64,000 bases of DNA, from the NCBI RefSeq assembly GCF_030272705.1, contig NZ_JARFYM010000012.1, positions 92,427 to 156,426 on the forward strand, given 5' to 3'. The stretch comes from Rhizobium mayense. Its GTDB lineage: Bacteria; Pseudomonadota; Alphaproteobacteria; Rhizobiales; Rhizobiaceae. The notes beneath the pieces are model-generated. The model was not told the DNA's origin, ran no database searches, and saw only the letters and a list, made by a program, of their open reading frames with translations. This document shows, in pieces, positions 42,624-51,330 of this stretch; within the stretch, counting starts at the first letter, position 1; each line of letters begins with the position of its first letter. The translations under genes and the position numbers were made by a program.

Positions 42624-44340
42624 ACGCTTTGAGCAGTGAGATAATCGCCTCGTCACCCGTCTCCTGCGCCAAATCCCTATACGAACGGGCGGACGCATCT
42701 CTCACCGCACGATCGGCGCCGCGCTCCAGCAGAAGGCGAACTGAATCCACCTGAGCATTGAGGATCGCAAAGCCGAGCGGCGTCAACCAGTCGCGATCTG
42801 CGCTCGCCTGTCCGTGTGGACGGAAATCGCCGAAGCGAATGTTCATCTGATCAGGATGCGCATCCAGATGTGCGACCAATTGCTCAACTTGGCCAAAGGC
42901 AGCAGCGGCAAAGATATCGAGTGGCTGCGTCTTCAGGAATTCGACCATTTCCTCCTTGCCGTTATACTCCGCCCAACCGACCGGCGGCGAATAGTGATAG
43001 GGATCTCGGATGGTGGTGTCGGCACCGTGTTCGATCAGCAGCTTCGCCATATCGATATGGCCATGCAGAGCGGCCTCATGCAGTGGCGTGCGGCTGGTCA
43101 TGGCGTTGACGTCGAGGCCAAGGGCGAGCATGCGGCGGACGGGGTCGAAGACATTGTCCCCCGCAGCTTCGTGCAGCATCGCGGGATGGGCTCGATGCAT
43201 GGCTGCGGGGATGTCAAGTTCCGGCACCGTCAGTCTCATCTGGTCGACCGATATTTCACCGGTCATGATCTGAAGGTAAAGCCAATCCTCCTGTTTCAGA
43301 CGGACGGCAACAGCCCCCTTCCGTACGAGGTACATCGCCAGTTCCTTGCTGCCACCGATCCGCGCCCATTCGAAAGGCGTTCGGCCATTGACCTGGTCGT
43401 TGACGTCGGCCCCGTGTTCGACCAGCAGCCTGACACGCGCGGCCATGCGCTTCTCACAGGCCCAAGCCAGTTGATAATCGAACACCGTCCGCGAATTCGC
43501 CACTAGCCGACCGTCTTCGCGCACGAGCCAATTGTTCTTGTCGGCGGCGGAAAGCCCATATTCAAGCAGCAATTCTAGGCAGGAATTGTCCGGCTCGAAC
43601 ATGCGATTATAAAGCGCCTGGCTGTCGTTCACTTCGGCGCCGGCCTCGAGCAATAGACGTGCGAAAACTTCGCAGTCGGGATGCGGTGGCTGCCGGACCT
43701 TTCCGGCTTCGCCCTCTCCGAAAACGCCGGTCAACGCCGTGAAGCGATATTGACCGCCGTCGAGGAAGAAGGCGTTGGGATCGGCCCCACGCTCGATCAA
43801 AGCCCGCGCCGCCGGCAAACTGGAGCAGTCAGGCAGGCGAGCATAGGCGGCATAGAGCAAGGGCGCCCAATCATAAGGCCCGCCTTTCCGATCGAGAAGC
43901 TGCGGCTGCCGATCGAGCCAGCGCGCCACGCCGGCGGCATCGCCAAGCGCCGCGGCAATGTAAATGCTGTCCCCGGCGATCTCAGGATTAGCCTCCAGCA
44001 ATTGCAACGCCTCATCGAAGCGTGCGGGATCGGCCGGAATATGGCCAAAGTAGGAGACCGTTGCCAGCGATAGGAATTGGTTGGCAAGCTGATCCGGGGC
44101 AGTTTGCCTGCGGTTGGCGCTTTCCAGATGTGTCTTGAGTTTCGTCCAGCTTGAAAAGCCATATTCGCGGGCAAGGACAAGCTGGATGTCTTGAAGCCCA
44201 ATTTCGGCGGCATCGGCGAAGTACAACGCGACACGGCTGCGCGCCGATAAATCGCCGGAATGAACGGCTTTCAAAAAAGCCTTGGCCTGTTTTTTTAGGG
44301 AATCGACGGTGGCATTGCCCGCCAGGGAGCGCGTGGTCAC
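42583..44340 (-). CDS. Ankyrin-repeat protein
   Basis: A 585-residue cytoplasmic protein. ATG is absent; the GTG at 44340 lies six bases from AGGAGG and is preferred over a GTG at 44361. The N-terminal ~90 residues (LKKQAKAFLKAVHSGD, REYGFSSWTKLKTHLE) resemble the lead-in found in some bacterial ankyrin proteins. Ankyrin units follow from about residue 100 to the end, with canonical ones at HGADVNDQVNGRTPFEWA, DVNAMTSRTPLHEAALHGHIDMAKLLIEHGAD and WLTPLGFAILNAQVDSVRLLLERGAD. No catalytic domain is visible, so it is probably a binding scaffold. Its 3' end overlaps the converging gene. Confidence 0.85.
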   Translation of the reverse strand: MTTRSLAGNATVDSLKKQAKAFLKAVHSGDLSARSRVALYFADAAEIGLQDIQLVLAREYGFSSWTKLKTHLESANRRQTAPDQLANQFLSLATVSYFGHIPADPARFDEALQLLEANPEIAGDSIYIAAALGDAAGVARWLDRQPQLLDRKGGPYDWAPLLYAAYARLPDCSSLPAARALIERGADPNAFFLDGGQYRFTALTGVFGEGEAGKVRQPPHPDCEVFARLLLEAGAEVNDSQALYNRMFEPDNSCLELLLEYGLSAADKNNWLVREDGRLVANSRTVFDYQLAWACEKRMAARVRLLVEHGADVNDQVNGRTPFEWARIGGSKELAMYLVRKGAVAVRLKQEDWLYLQIMTGEISVDQMRLTVPELDIPAAMHRAHPAMLHEAAGDNVFDPVRRMLALGLDVNAMTSRTPLHEAALHGHIDMAKLLIEHGADTTIRDPYHYSPPVGWAEYNGKEEMVEFLKTQPLDIFAAAAFGQVEQLVAHLDAHPDQMNIRFGDFRPHGQASADRDWLTPLGFAILNAQVDSVRLLLERGADRAVRDASARSYRDLAQETGDEAIISLLKASIAQAVDQAPSDA

Positions 44341-44506
44341 GATAGACCTCCTTTCATTCACGTCCGGTATCCGCGCCCACAGACTGAAAAGAGGTGTGGC
44401 AGTCTTACTTGCTATGCATCAGGTGGGCCTTGCCCTTCCCGCGGATCGGATGCGCCCTGCGAACGATCCAAAATTTATAGTGAGCGCCCTGACCTGTCCA
44501 GAGAGA

Positions 44507-45334
44507 TCAAACCGGCTCGTAACGGACATAGGCGAACTCATCGCCATTGGGCGCCCAGTTCGGCACATTGATCGTGCCCTGCCCGCCGAAAAGTTCGAAC
44601 AGCGTCGCAAGATTGCCGCCATCCATATCCATCAGCCGCAGCCGGACATGGAGATCGCGCGGATGGTCGAAGACATCGGGGTCGTAGGAGATCAGTACGA
44701 CCTTGTCGTTCTTCGGCGACGGATGGGCAAACCAGTTGCCGTAATTGTCGTTGGTGATCTGCTGTAGCCCGGTGCCGTCGGGATGGATGCGCCAGATCTG
44801 CATCAGGCCGGTGCGGCTGGAGTTGAAATAGATCCATTGTCCGTCGGCGGAATAGTCAGGCCCGTCATTGCGGCCCTCGCCATGCGTCAGCCGCGTCTCT
44901 TCGCCGCCATCGATCGAAATCGTGTAGATATCGAAGATGTTATCGCGAATACCGCAATAGGAAAACCGCCGGCCATCGGGTGACCACCCATGCCAATAGG
45001 ATGGCAGATTGCGCGTCACTTGCCGTGGCGTTCCACCTTCAGCGGGCAAAACATAAATGCAGGACTTGCCGTGTTCCGTCTTGTCGGAAATGGCAATCAG
45101 CGAGCCGTCGGGCGATATGCCATGGTCGTTGTTGCAGAGCCGTGCAAATCCGGTGTCAACCTGAACGGCCTCCGCCTTGCCGTCGAGCGGTAGCCGATAA
45201 AGCAATCCGTCGCCGTTTAGCAACAGATACCGCCCATCCGGCGAAAAATTCGGCGCCTCGACCAGCCGCTCGGTCTGCCAGACCACGCGATTTTCACCGG
45301 TGCGGATATTGTAGATCTCGACCGAACTGCGCAT
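44507..45334 (-). CDS. TolB-like beta-propeller (PD40 repeat) protein
   Basis: The 275-residue protein consists of WD40-like PD40 repeats, recognisable by FSPDGRYLLLN, ISPDGSLIAISD, WSPDGRRFSYCG, YSADGQWIYFNS and WAPNGDEFAYV. It has no signal peptide, unlike periplasmic TolB, so it is likely cytoplasmic. Such proteins are often annotated as TolB-family or biopolymer-transport related, without proof. GGAG precedes the ATG. It is upstream of nothing in an obvious operon; nadE ends 31 bases before its start on the same strand. Confidence 0.82.
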   Translation of the reverse strand: MRSSVEIYNIRTGENRVVWQTERLVEAPNFSPDGRYLLLNGDGLLYRLPLDGKAEAVQVDTGFARLCNNDHGISPDGSLIAISDKTEHGKSCIYVLPAEGGTPRQVTRNLPSYWHGWSPDGRRFSYCGIRDNIFDIYTISIDGGEETRLTHGEGRNDGPDYSADGQWIYFNSSRTGLMQIWRIHPDGTGLQQITNDNYGNWFAHPSPKNDKVVLISYDPDVFDHPRDLHVRLRLMDMDGGNLATLFELFGGQGTINVPNWAPNGDEFAYVRYEPV

Positions 45335-45364
45335 TGCATCTCCACTCGCCGTACGGCGCCGCGA

Positions 45365-47044
45365 TCAACGATCGCGGAACCGATTGGTGATCGGATAGCG
45401 CCGATCACGACCGAAATTCTTCTTGGTGATCTTCACGCCCGGTGCCGACTGGCGGCGCTTGTATTCGGCGAGATAAAGCAGATGCTCGACGCGATGGACG
45501 GTCGCGACATCGTGCCCGCGTGCGACAATCTCCTCGACGGCCATTTCCTTTTCTACCAGGCATTCCAGGATATCGTCGAGCACCGGATAGGGCGGCAGCG
45601 AATCCTGGTCCGTCTGGTTCGGCCGCAGCTCGGCTGACGGCGCCTTGTCGATGATGTTGGAAGGGATCACTTCGCCCGATGGACCAAGCGCACCCGGCGG
45701 CACATGCAGATTGCGCCAGCGCGACAGCGCATAGACCTGCATCTTGTAGAGGTCCTTGATCGGATTGAAGCCGCCGTTCATGTCGCCATAGAGCGTCGCA
45801 TAGCCGACCGACATTTCCGACTTGTTGCCGGTCGTCACGACCATCGAGCCGAACTTGTTGGAGATCGCCATCAGGATGGTTCCGCGGGCACGGCTCTGGA
45901 GGTTTTCCTCGGTAATGCCGCTATCCGTGCCTTCGAACAGATCCGAAAGTGCAGAGGTGAAGCCGGTCACCGGCTCCTCGATCGGCACGATGTCGTAGCG
46001 GCAGCCGAGCGCCTTGGCACAATCGGCGGCATCTTTCAGCGAATCCTCGGAAGTATAACGATACGGCAGCATGACGGTGCGCACCCGTTCTTCGCCGAGC
46101 GCATCGACGGCGATCGCAGCGCAGATCGCCGAGTCGATGCCGCCGGAAAGTCCGAGCACGACCGATTTGAAACCGTTCTTATTCACATAGTCGCGAAAGC
46201 CCAGCAGGCAGGCACGGTAGTCGGCCTCTTCAGCTTCCGGGATATGCGCCATCGGCCCTTCGGCGCAGTGCCAACCGCTGCTGTTCTTCTTCCAGGTGGT
46301 CACCGCCAAAGCGGTTTCGAACTGGCTCATCTGGAATGCCAGAGTTTTGTCGGCGTTGAAGCCGAAGCTTGCGCCGTCAAAAACGAGCTCGTCCTGCCCG
46401 CCGACCTGGGCTGCATAGATGAGCGGCAGGCCGGACTCGATCACTTGGCGGAGCGCGACCTGATGACGGACGTCGACCTTGCCGCGGTAGTAAGGCGAGC
46501 CATTCGGAACCAGAAGAATTTCCGCCCCGGCTTCTGCCAGCGTTTCGCAGATGCCGAGATCGTTCCAGATCTCCTCGCAGATCGGAATGCCGATCCGGAC
46601 ACCCCGAAAGTTAACCGGGCCCGCGATGGTACCTTCGTCGAAGACCCGCTTCTCGTCGAACTCGCCGTAGTTTGGCAGATCGACCTTGTCCCTGACGAAG
46701 ATGACCTTGCCGCCATCAAGCACAGCGACCGAATTGTAGCGGCCTGTCTCGTCCTGGCGCGGAAAGCCGACGATCACGCCCGGTCCGCCATCGGCGGTAT
46801 CGGCGGCCAGCTTTTCCACGGCCTTCCAGCAGGCCCGGATAAAGGCCGGTTTCAGCACCAGATCCTCCGGCGGGTAGCCGGAGATGAACAGCTCCGTCAG
46901 GAACACAAGCTGCGCGCCTTCGCGCGCCGCCTCAGCCCGCGCTTCCCGCGCCTTGGCAAGGTTCCCGGCAACATCGCCGACCGTCGGATTAAGCTGAGCG
47001 ACGGCGATGCGGATGGTGTGAGTGATGGGGCTTTGTTCTGTCAT
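45365..47044 (-). CDS. nadE: NAD+ synthase, glutamine-hydrolysing
   Basis: A 559-residue enzyme that amidates nicotinic acid adenine dinucleotide with ammonia from glutamine. The N-terminal nitrilase-type glutaminase has E51 (LTELFISGY), a catalytic Lys in KVDLPNYGEFDE and Cys in GIPICEEIW. The C-terminal synthetase has the P-loop GLSGGIDSA near residue 297 and later GNKSEMSVGYATLYGDM. The two-domain length is standard. ATG 47044 has only a weak ribosome site. The TolB-like gene follows 31 bases downstream and may be co-transcribed. Confidence 0.96.
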   Translation of the reverse strand: MTEQSPITHTIRIAVAQLNPTVGDVAGNLAKAREARAEAAREGAQLVFLTELFISGYPPEDLVLKPAFIRACWKAVEKLAADTADGGPGVIVGFPRQDETGRYNSVAVLDGGKVIFVRDKVDLPNYGEFDEKRVFDEGTIAGPVNFRGVRIGIPICEEIWNDLGICETLAEAGAEILLVPNGSPYYRGKVDVRHQVALRQVIESGLPLIYAAQVGGQDELVFDGASFGFNADKTLAFQMSQFETALAVTTWKKNSSGWHCAEGPMAHIPEAEEADYRACLLGFRDYVNKNGFKSVVLGLSGGIDSAICAAIAVDALGEERVRTVMLPYRYTSEDSLKDAADCAKALGCRYDIVPIEEPVTGFTSALSDLFEGTDSGITEENLQSRARGTILMAISNKFGSMVVTTGNKSEMSVGYATLYGDMNGGFNPIKDLYKMQVYALSRWRNLHVPPGALGPSGEVIPSNIIDKAPSAELRPNQTDQDSLPPYPVLDDILECLVEKEMAVEEIVARGHDVATVHRVEHLLYLAEYKRRQSAPGVKITKKNFGRDRRYPITNRFRDR

Positions 47045-47232
47045 GCCATATATTTAGCGAGCGCAATCCTGTTCCGCAACAGCCTTCGGCTGTCTTCGCG
47101 CGCCAAAGAGCGCGGTACTCGCATAGGCGGCATTTTCTCAAGCAAAATACTAAGCAAGTCTTGCGATTCATCCCGCATTCATGACAAGGGAGCGACACTT
47201 ATGTGAACGATCTATAACATTCGGAGAGGCCG

Positions 47233-49161
47233 GTGGTTGCCTTAATACCAGGTTCTGCGTCGGCAGGCAGGTCCGCCATTCTGCAAAAGCTTGCAACGGC
47301 GAGACAACAATCGACGGCTTTACGTCAGCTTCTCAGCCTTAGCCTGACTTTCCTGCTTGCGCTCCTGACCGTTGTCGCCGTCGAGTGGAGTGCGCGCGGC
47401 GAACTGACGGATATTGCAGGCTACTTCATTTCACCGATCCGTCCCGCATTCACGACGGTCGGCGTCATCATGCTGTTGATGCTGGTGCTCGACGCAATCT
47501 TCGGCCGCGCGCATCAATCGACATTGATTGTCGCCCCCCTGGCCCTGATCCCGGCCCTCATTTCCAATCAGAAACAACATTATCTCTCCGATCCGCTTTA
47601 CCCCTCGGATTTCCTTTTCGCCCGTCAGATTATGGAGCTTATGCCGGTTATGCTGCGCGAGCGGCCATGGACCGCGGTTGCGGTCGCCGTCGGCATTGTT
47701 GCCTCGATCACCGCCCTCACCTTTCTCTGGCGCTATGTCTGGCGGCATGCGGCACCGCTTTCGCACAATGCGAGGATCGCACGGCTGTCCATCTGCCTGC
47801 CGCTGATGGCCGTCTTTGGCTCGCAGATGGATCCAACGGAAAATTCGCTGATCCGGGAAAAACTGGGTATCATCCCCATCGTCTGGGACCAGAAGGAAAA
47901 CTACGGCTACAACGGCTTCATCATGGCCTTCTTGCTGAATGTGCCGATGGCCGATGTCAAAGCGCCAGCGGGTTACGGCCAAAATGCGATCGACGCCATA
48001 CCCGCCCGCAACTATGGCTATCTTTCCAGCCCACGCGAAAAGCCCGACGTCATCATGCTGATGAGCGAGTCTTTCTGGGACCCGACCAGACTTTCCCAGC
48101 TGAGCCTCAGGCCCGATCCGATGCCGAATATCCGAACAGCACAATCGGGCCATGTATTCTCCCCCGAATTCGGCGGCATGACCGCCAATGTCGAGTTCGA
48201 AGCGCTGACCGGCTTCTCCAATGCCTTCCTGCCGTACGGCAGCATTCCCTACCAGCAATATGTGCGCCGGCCGATGCCGTCGCTCGCTACCTTCTTCCGC
48301 GGCGAAGGCTATGCGGCGCGGGCCATCCACCCGTTCAGCGGCTGGTTCTGGAACCGCAACGAAGTCTACAAGGCTTTCGGTTTCGAGGAATTCCTCACCG
48401 AGGAGACCATGGCGCCAATGGAGAAGCGTGGCCTTTTCGCCTCCGACGACTCGCTGATGAAGGAGATCATGCGCGAGGGCGACGCCATGGAGCGGCCGTT
48501 CTTCTTCTTCGCCGTCACCCTGCAAGGCCATGGTCCCTACGAACCGCATCGTTACGTGGAGAATACCGTCGACATCCAAGGCGATCTCAGCGACGCCGAT
48601 CGCGACACGCTCGCGACTTATACCCAGGGTGTTCGGGAAGCCGACCAGAGCTTGAAAATGCTGATGGACTGGGCTTCGAAGCGCGACCGCGAAACGATCA
48701 TCGTTCTCTGGGGCGATCATCTGCCGCCACTCGGCGCGGTCTATCCGGATACCGGATATATGCCCGAACAGGTGGCAACACGAAAAGCGCCGCTCGACGT
48801 GATGAGGCAGGAGCATGAAACGCCGCTGGTCATCTGGTCGAACAAGAAGGGCGTGCGCAGGGATATCGGCACAATCAGCCCGTCGCAACTGCCCTATCAC
48901 ATCCTGAAGACCGCCGGTTACGAGCACCCCTTCTACACCGGCTTTCTCGGCCGCGTGCAGAAGAAATACACCATCGTCGATCGTTACCAGTTGGCGGCGC
49001 GCGACGGCCTGGCCTTTCCGGATTGGGCACGGAAGGAGCAAAATCTCGATCCGCTAGTGCGCGACTATCGCTATCTGCAGCATGACACGATGTTCGGACG
49101 GGAATACGGTCTCGACCGATTCTTCCCGTCGCGTGCCCGGCTCATCGACCAGAACAGTTAG
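47233..49161 (+). CDS. LTA-synthase-family phosphoglycerol transferase-like membrane enzyme
   Basis: A 642-residue protein starting at GTG 47233 behind GGAG. The first ~190 residues have about four hydrophobic helices (for example LSLTFLLALLTVVAVEWSA). The extracytoplasmic sulfatase/LtaS domain then shows metal and catalytic residues in order: MSESFWD (E279), GGMTANVEF (likely catalytic T317), HPFSGWFWNR and WGDHLPPLG (D495, H496). In Gram-negatives this family transfers phosphoglycerol to periplasmic glucans (OpgB/MdoB, and CgmB in Sinorhizobium); a cyclic-glucan role is plausible but not shown. Confidence 0.88.
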   Translation: MVALIPGSASAGRSAILQKLATARQQSTALRQLLSLSLTFLLALLTVVAVEWSARGELTDIAGYFISPIRPAFTTVGVIMLLMLVLDAIFGRAHQSTLIVAPLALIPALISNQKQHYLSDPLYPSDFLFARQIMELMPVMLRERPWTAVAVAVGIVASITALTFLWRYVWRHAAPLSHNARIARLSICLPLMAVFGSQMDPTENSLIREKLGIIPIVWDQKENYGYNGFIMAFLLNVPMADVKAPAGYGQNAIDAIPARNYGYLSSPREKPDVIMLMSESFWDPTRLSQLSLRPDPMPNIRTAQSGHVFSPEFGGMTANVEFEALTGFSNAFLPYGSIPYQQYVRRPMPSLATFFRGEGYAARAIHPFSGWFWNRNEVYKAFGFEEFLTEETMAPMEKRGLFASDDSLMKEIMREGDAMERPFFFFAVTLQGHGPYEPHRYVENTVDIQGDLSDADRDTLATYTQGVREADQSLKMLMDWASKRDRETIIVLWGDHLPPLGAVYPDTGYMPEQVATRKAPLDVMRQEHETPLVIWSNKKGVRRDIGTISPSQLPYHILKTAGYEHPFYTGFLGRVQKKYTIVDRYQLAARDGLAFPDWARKEQNLDPLVRDYRYLQHDTMFGREYGLDRFFPSRARLIDQNS

Positions 49162-49242
49162 GCAGCCGCCCTTTTCGCATTGCATTTCCATCGGGCAATC
49201 GAATACTTGCGCCGAAAGCGATCAAGTCTTCGGAGTGTTCCC

Positions 49243-49791
49243 ATGTATAATTTGCCCAATTTCGTTCATCAGCATTTCGACAAGACGGCCGACGAGCTCG
49301 GCGATATCGAAAAGCGCGTGCTGAAAAAGGCGCATGAGCGGAAAATCGTTTCCACCGACATCAACGCCGCCTTCTCGGCGGAGGCATCCAGGGGCGAACG
49401 CCTCGCAGACAGCATCGCCCGCGTCGGCGGCTCCTGGTCGTTCATATTGGCGTTCCTTGCTTTTCTCGTGGTCTGGTGCGTGGTCAACACCATCGTGCTC
49501 GTCACGCGCGCTTTCGACCCCTATCCTTTTATCTTCCTCAACCTCGTCCTCTCCATGCTCGCTGCGATCCAGGCCCCGATCATTATGATGTCGCAGAACC
49601 GCCAGGCTGAGCGCGACCGTTTCGAGGCGGCAAAAGACTACGAAGTCAATCTCAAGGCCGAACTGGAAGTGCTCTCCTTGCATCAGAAGATCGACCTGCA
49701 TGTTCTGACGGAGCTTTCGGCCCTGCGCGAGGAATTCGCAAGGCTGAGCAGGAGGCTCGAAGACAAGACCGGCGAGAGCCCGATCGTCTAG
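49243..49791 (+). CDS. DUF1003-family membrane protein
   Basis: The 182-residue protein begins at ATG 49243 with GGAGTG upstream. After a polar N-terminus (ADELGDIEKRVLKKAHERK) come two membrane helices, GGSWSFILAFLAFLVVWCVV and FIFLNLVLSMLAAIQAPIIMM, separated by a short loop with the conserved DPYPFI, and then a charged helix (NRQAERDRFEAAKDYEVN). This is the DUF1003 pattern; function is unknown. It may be co-transcribed with the LTA-synthase-like gene 81 bases upstream. Confidence 0.88.
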   Translation: MYNLPNFVHQHFDKTADELGDIEKRVLKKAHERKIVSTDINAAFSAEASRGERLADSIARVGGSWSFILAFLAFLVVWCVVNTIVLVTRAFDPYPFIFLNLVLSMLAAIQAPIIMMSQNRQAERDRFEAAKDYEVNLKAELEVLSLHQKIDLHVLTELSALREEFARLSRRLEDKTGESPIV

Positions 49792-49792
49792 G

Positions 49793-50383
49793 TCAATCGT
49801 CCAAACGAAGCGCCGAGCGCCCATTGGTAAGGTCATTTATGAGTTGTGCGACGGCTCGGACATCCTCTTGGGGCAGTTGGATTGTCGCATCGCAACCTTC
49901 GTCAGTGTAGCGTTGCTCGACTATGCGAACCTGATCGAGCGAGGCGAGGCGTGCCCTCACGAGCGCCAAATCACCAAACTGAATTTTCGCTTGTCCGGCA
50001 ATCATTAGCGTAAAGGCGGTGAGCTTCGCTGCCTTCAGGCAGGCTGCAGCGGTGCCGCCGTATGCTCGCACGAGACCTCCCGTCCCGAGCAGCATTCCGC
50101 CGAACCACCTGGAAACGACCAAAAGCGCACAATCGACTGATTGCCCATCGATTGCCGCCAATATTGGCTTTCCGGCCGTACCGCTCGGCTCACCATCATC
50201 CGAAAAGCGGTAAGCTTGTCCTATGCGCCAGGCCCAGCAATTGTGATTGGCACCTGTAGCTGCAGCGATGGTTTGAAGAGCCAGTTTCGCTGTCTCCTCG
50301 GAGTCGACGGGGATTGCGACCGCGCAAAACCTACTCTTCTTGACGATCTGTTCGAAGCTGCACTGTTCTTCCAGGCGAAACAT
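49793..50383 (-). CDS. YigZ/IMPACT-family protein
   Basis: A 196-residue protein starting at ATG 50383, giving the standard YigZ length. The opening FRLEEQCSFEQIVKKSRFCAVAIP and the family signature GEPSGTAGKPIL plus RWFGGMLLGTGGLVRAYGG are all present; the C-terminal half is the second (EF-G-like) domain. The human homolog regulates translation via GCN1; bacterial function is unknown. The frame is open to 50560, overlapping the divergent small gene, so the shorter start is preferred. It converges with the DUF1003 gene with one base between them. Confidence 0.9.
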   Translation of the reverse strand: MFRLEEQCSFEQIVKKSRFCAVAIPVDSEETAKLALQTIAAATGANHNCWAWRIGQAYRFSDDGEPSGTAGKPILAAIDGQSVDCALLVVSRWFGGMLLGTGGLVRAYGGTAAACLKAAKLTAFTLMIAGQAKIQFGDLALVRARLASLDQVRIVEQRYTDEGCDATIQLPQEDVRAVAQLINDLTNGRSALRLDD

Positions 50384-50481
50384 CTTGATCCCAGCGGCAT
50401 GACGTGCGGTGCTCGCATCCAACGCTATCGCAGGAACCAAGTGCAGCAACCGTAGTTTCTCCATAAACGATGGAGGCGAAA

Positions 50482-50673
50482 ATGTATCGCGATTTGAACG
50501 GGTTCTATGAAAGAAGAGAGAGCCCCCGGAAGCCGGAGAAGAAGCCTCCGCGTTTGACACCAGGGCAGCAGAAGTTGCTGATGTGGGCGCTTGGACTTGA
50601 ACTCCTGCTGCTATTTCTAGCCCCGGTTGGCGGCGTCTCTATTGTCAGCGCGTTCCTGTACATCGCGCGATGA
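50482..50673 (+). CDS. Small single-pass membrane protein (63 aa)
   Basis: A small gene with a good GGAGGCGAAA ribosome site before the ATG at 50482 (an ATG at 50470 would lie in the ribosome site). The first ~35 residues are basic and Pro/Arg/Lys-rich; the rest has one or two short hydrophobic helices (LLMWALGLELLLLFLAP and VSIVSAFLYIA). It is divergent from the YigZ gene. I recognise no family. Confidence 0.6.
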   Translation: MYRDLNGFYERRESPRKPEKKPPRLTPGQQKLLMWALGLELLLLFLAPVGGVSIVSAFLYIAR

Positions 50674-50743
50674 TCGGATCGTCCCACTTCTCTAGGCCGT
50701 GTTAACGGAAGAGCTTGCAGGCTTGGCGCCTATCGACAAAAAT

Positions 50744-51169
50744 CTAATCCGAAGGCCCGGCTGTCAGCAGTCCTGGACGGCCCTGTTGGTACTGCGGCAG
50801 CTCATCGGTGATTTCGTAAAAATCGCCCTTGTCGGCGCAGTAGATATGGTAGGCAAGCTTCAGGTCGCTCGGCCGGTCGAAGAGACCCGCCATAATCGAG
50901 ATTTCCTCTGCGCTATCAGCCACCCAGAAAAGCGCTGAACCACAGGTTCGACAGAAACCGCGACGGGCAAAGGAACTGGCACGATACCAGGTGATCGCAT
51001 CCTCGCCTTCGATCGTGATATTGCCAAGCGAAACATTGGTCGCGGCGTAGTAAAGCCCGGTCTGCTTGCGGCACTGCGAGCAATGACAGGCGACAACCTC
51101 CCGCAAAGGGCCATGTGTCTTGAAACGCACACTGCCGCAGAGGCAAGCGCCGGTATGTTCGCTATTCAT
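50744..51169 (-). CDS. GFA-family (CENP-V) zinc protein
   Basis: The 141-residue protein has the zinc-binding cysteines of the GFA fold: C9 and C11 in GACLCGSVRF, C28, C30 and C33 in ACHCSQCRKQTG, and a further pair in FCRTCGSALFW. The family includes glutathione-dependent formaldehyde-activating enzyme, but many members have other or unknown substrates. GAGGGGAG precedes the ATG. Glutathione reductase lies nearby (52.9 kb) but not in the same operon. Confidence 0.9.
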   Translation of the reverse strand: MNSEHTGACLCGSVRFKTHGPLREVVACHCSQCRKQTGLYYAATNVSLGNITIEGEDAITWYRASSFARRGFCRTCGSALFWVADSAEEISIMAGLFDRPSDLKLAYHIYCADKGDFYEITDELPQYQQGRPGLLTAGPSD

Positions 51170-51278
51170 GCTGTCTCCCCTCTTTTCATGGCAAGTTCGA
51201 CGACGATGCCGCTGGCGTCAAATGCAAAGAAATGAAGCAGGTTTCAGCGAGATTGATTGCGAAAGCGGAAAAGAACAA

Positions 51279-51300
51279 CGGGCCAGCATGAGCCGGCCCG
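51279..51300 (-). terminator. Probable terminator after the DAHP synthase gene
   Basis: CGGGCC (51279-51284) and GGCCCG (51295-51300) form a stem followed on the minus strand by a T-rich tail. It lies 30 bases beyond the DAHP synthase stop. Confidence 0.6.
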
Positions 51301-51330
51301 TTCGCAAATGATGTCTTGATATGCTCGCTA

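Noticed and set aside
47431..49041. 536-codon minus-strand frame opposite the LTA-synthase-like gene
   Set aside because: The plus-strand frame has clear catalytic motifs and a ribosome site; the antisense product is basic, His/Arg-rich and unrecognised.
49793..50560. Long YigZ start at 50560
   Set aside because: It would overlap the divergent small gene and add ~59 unconserved residues; the start at 50383 gives the normal family length.
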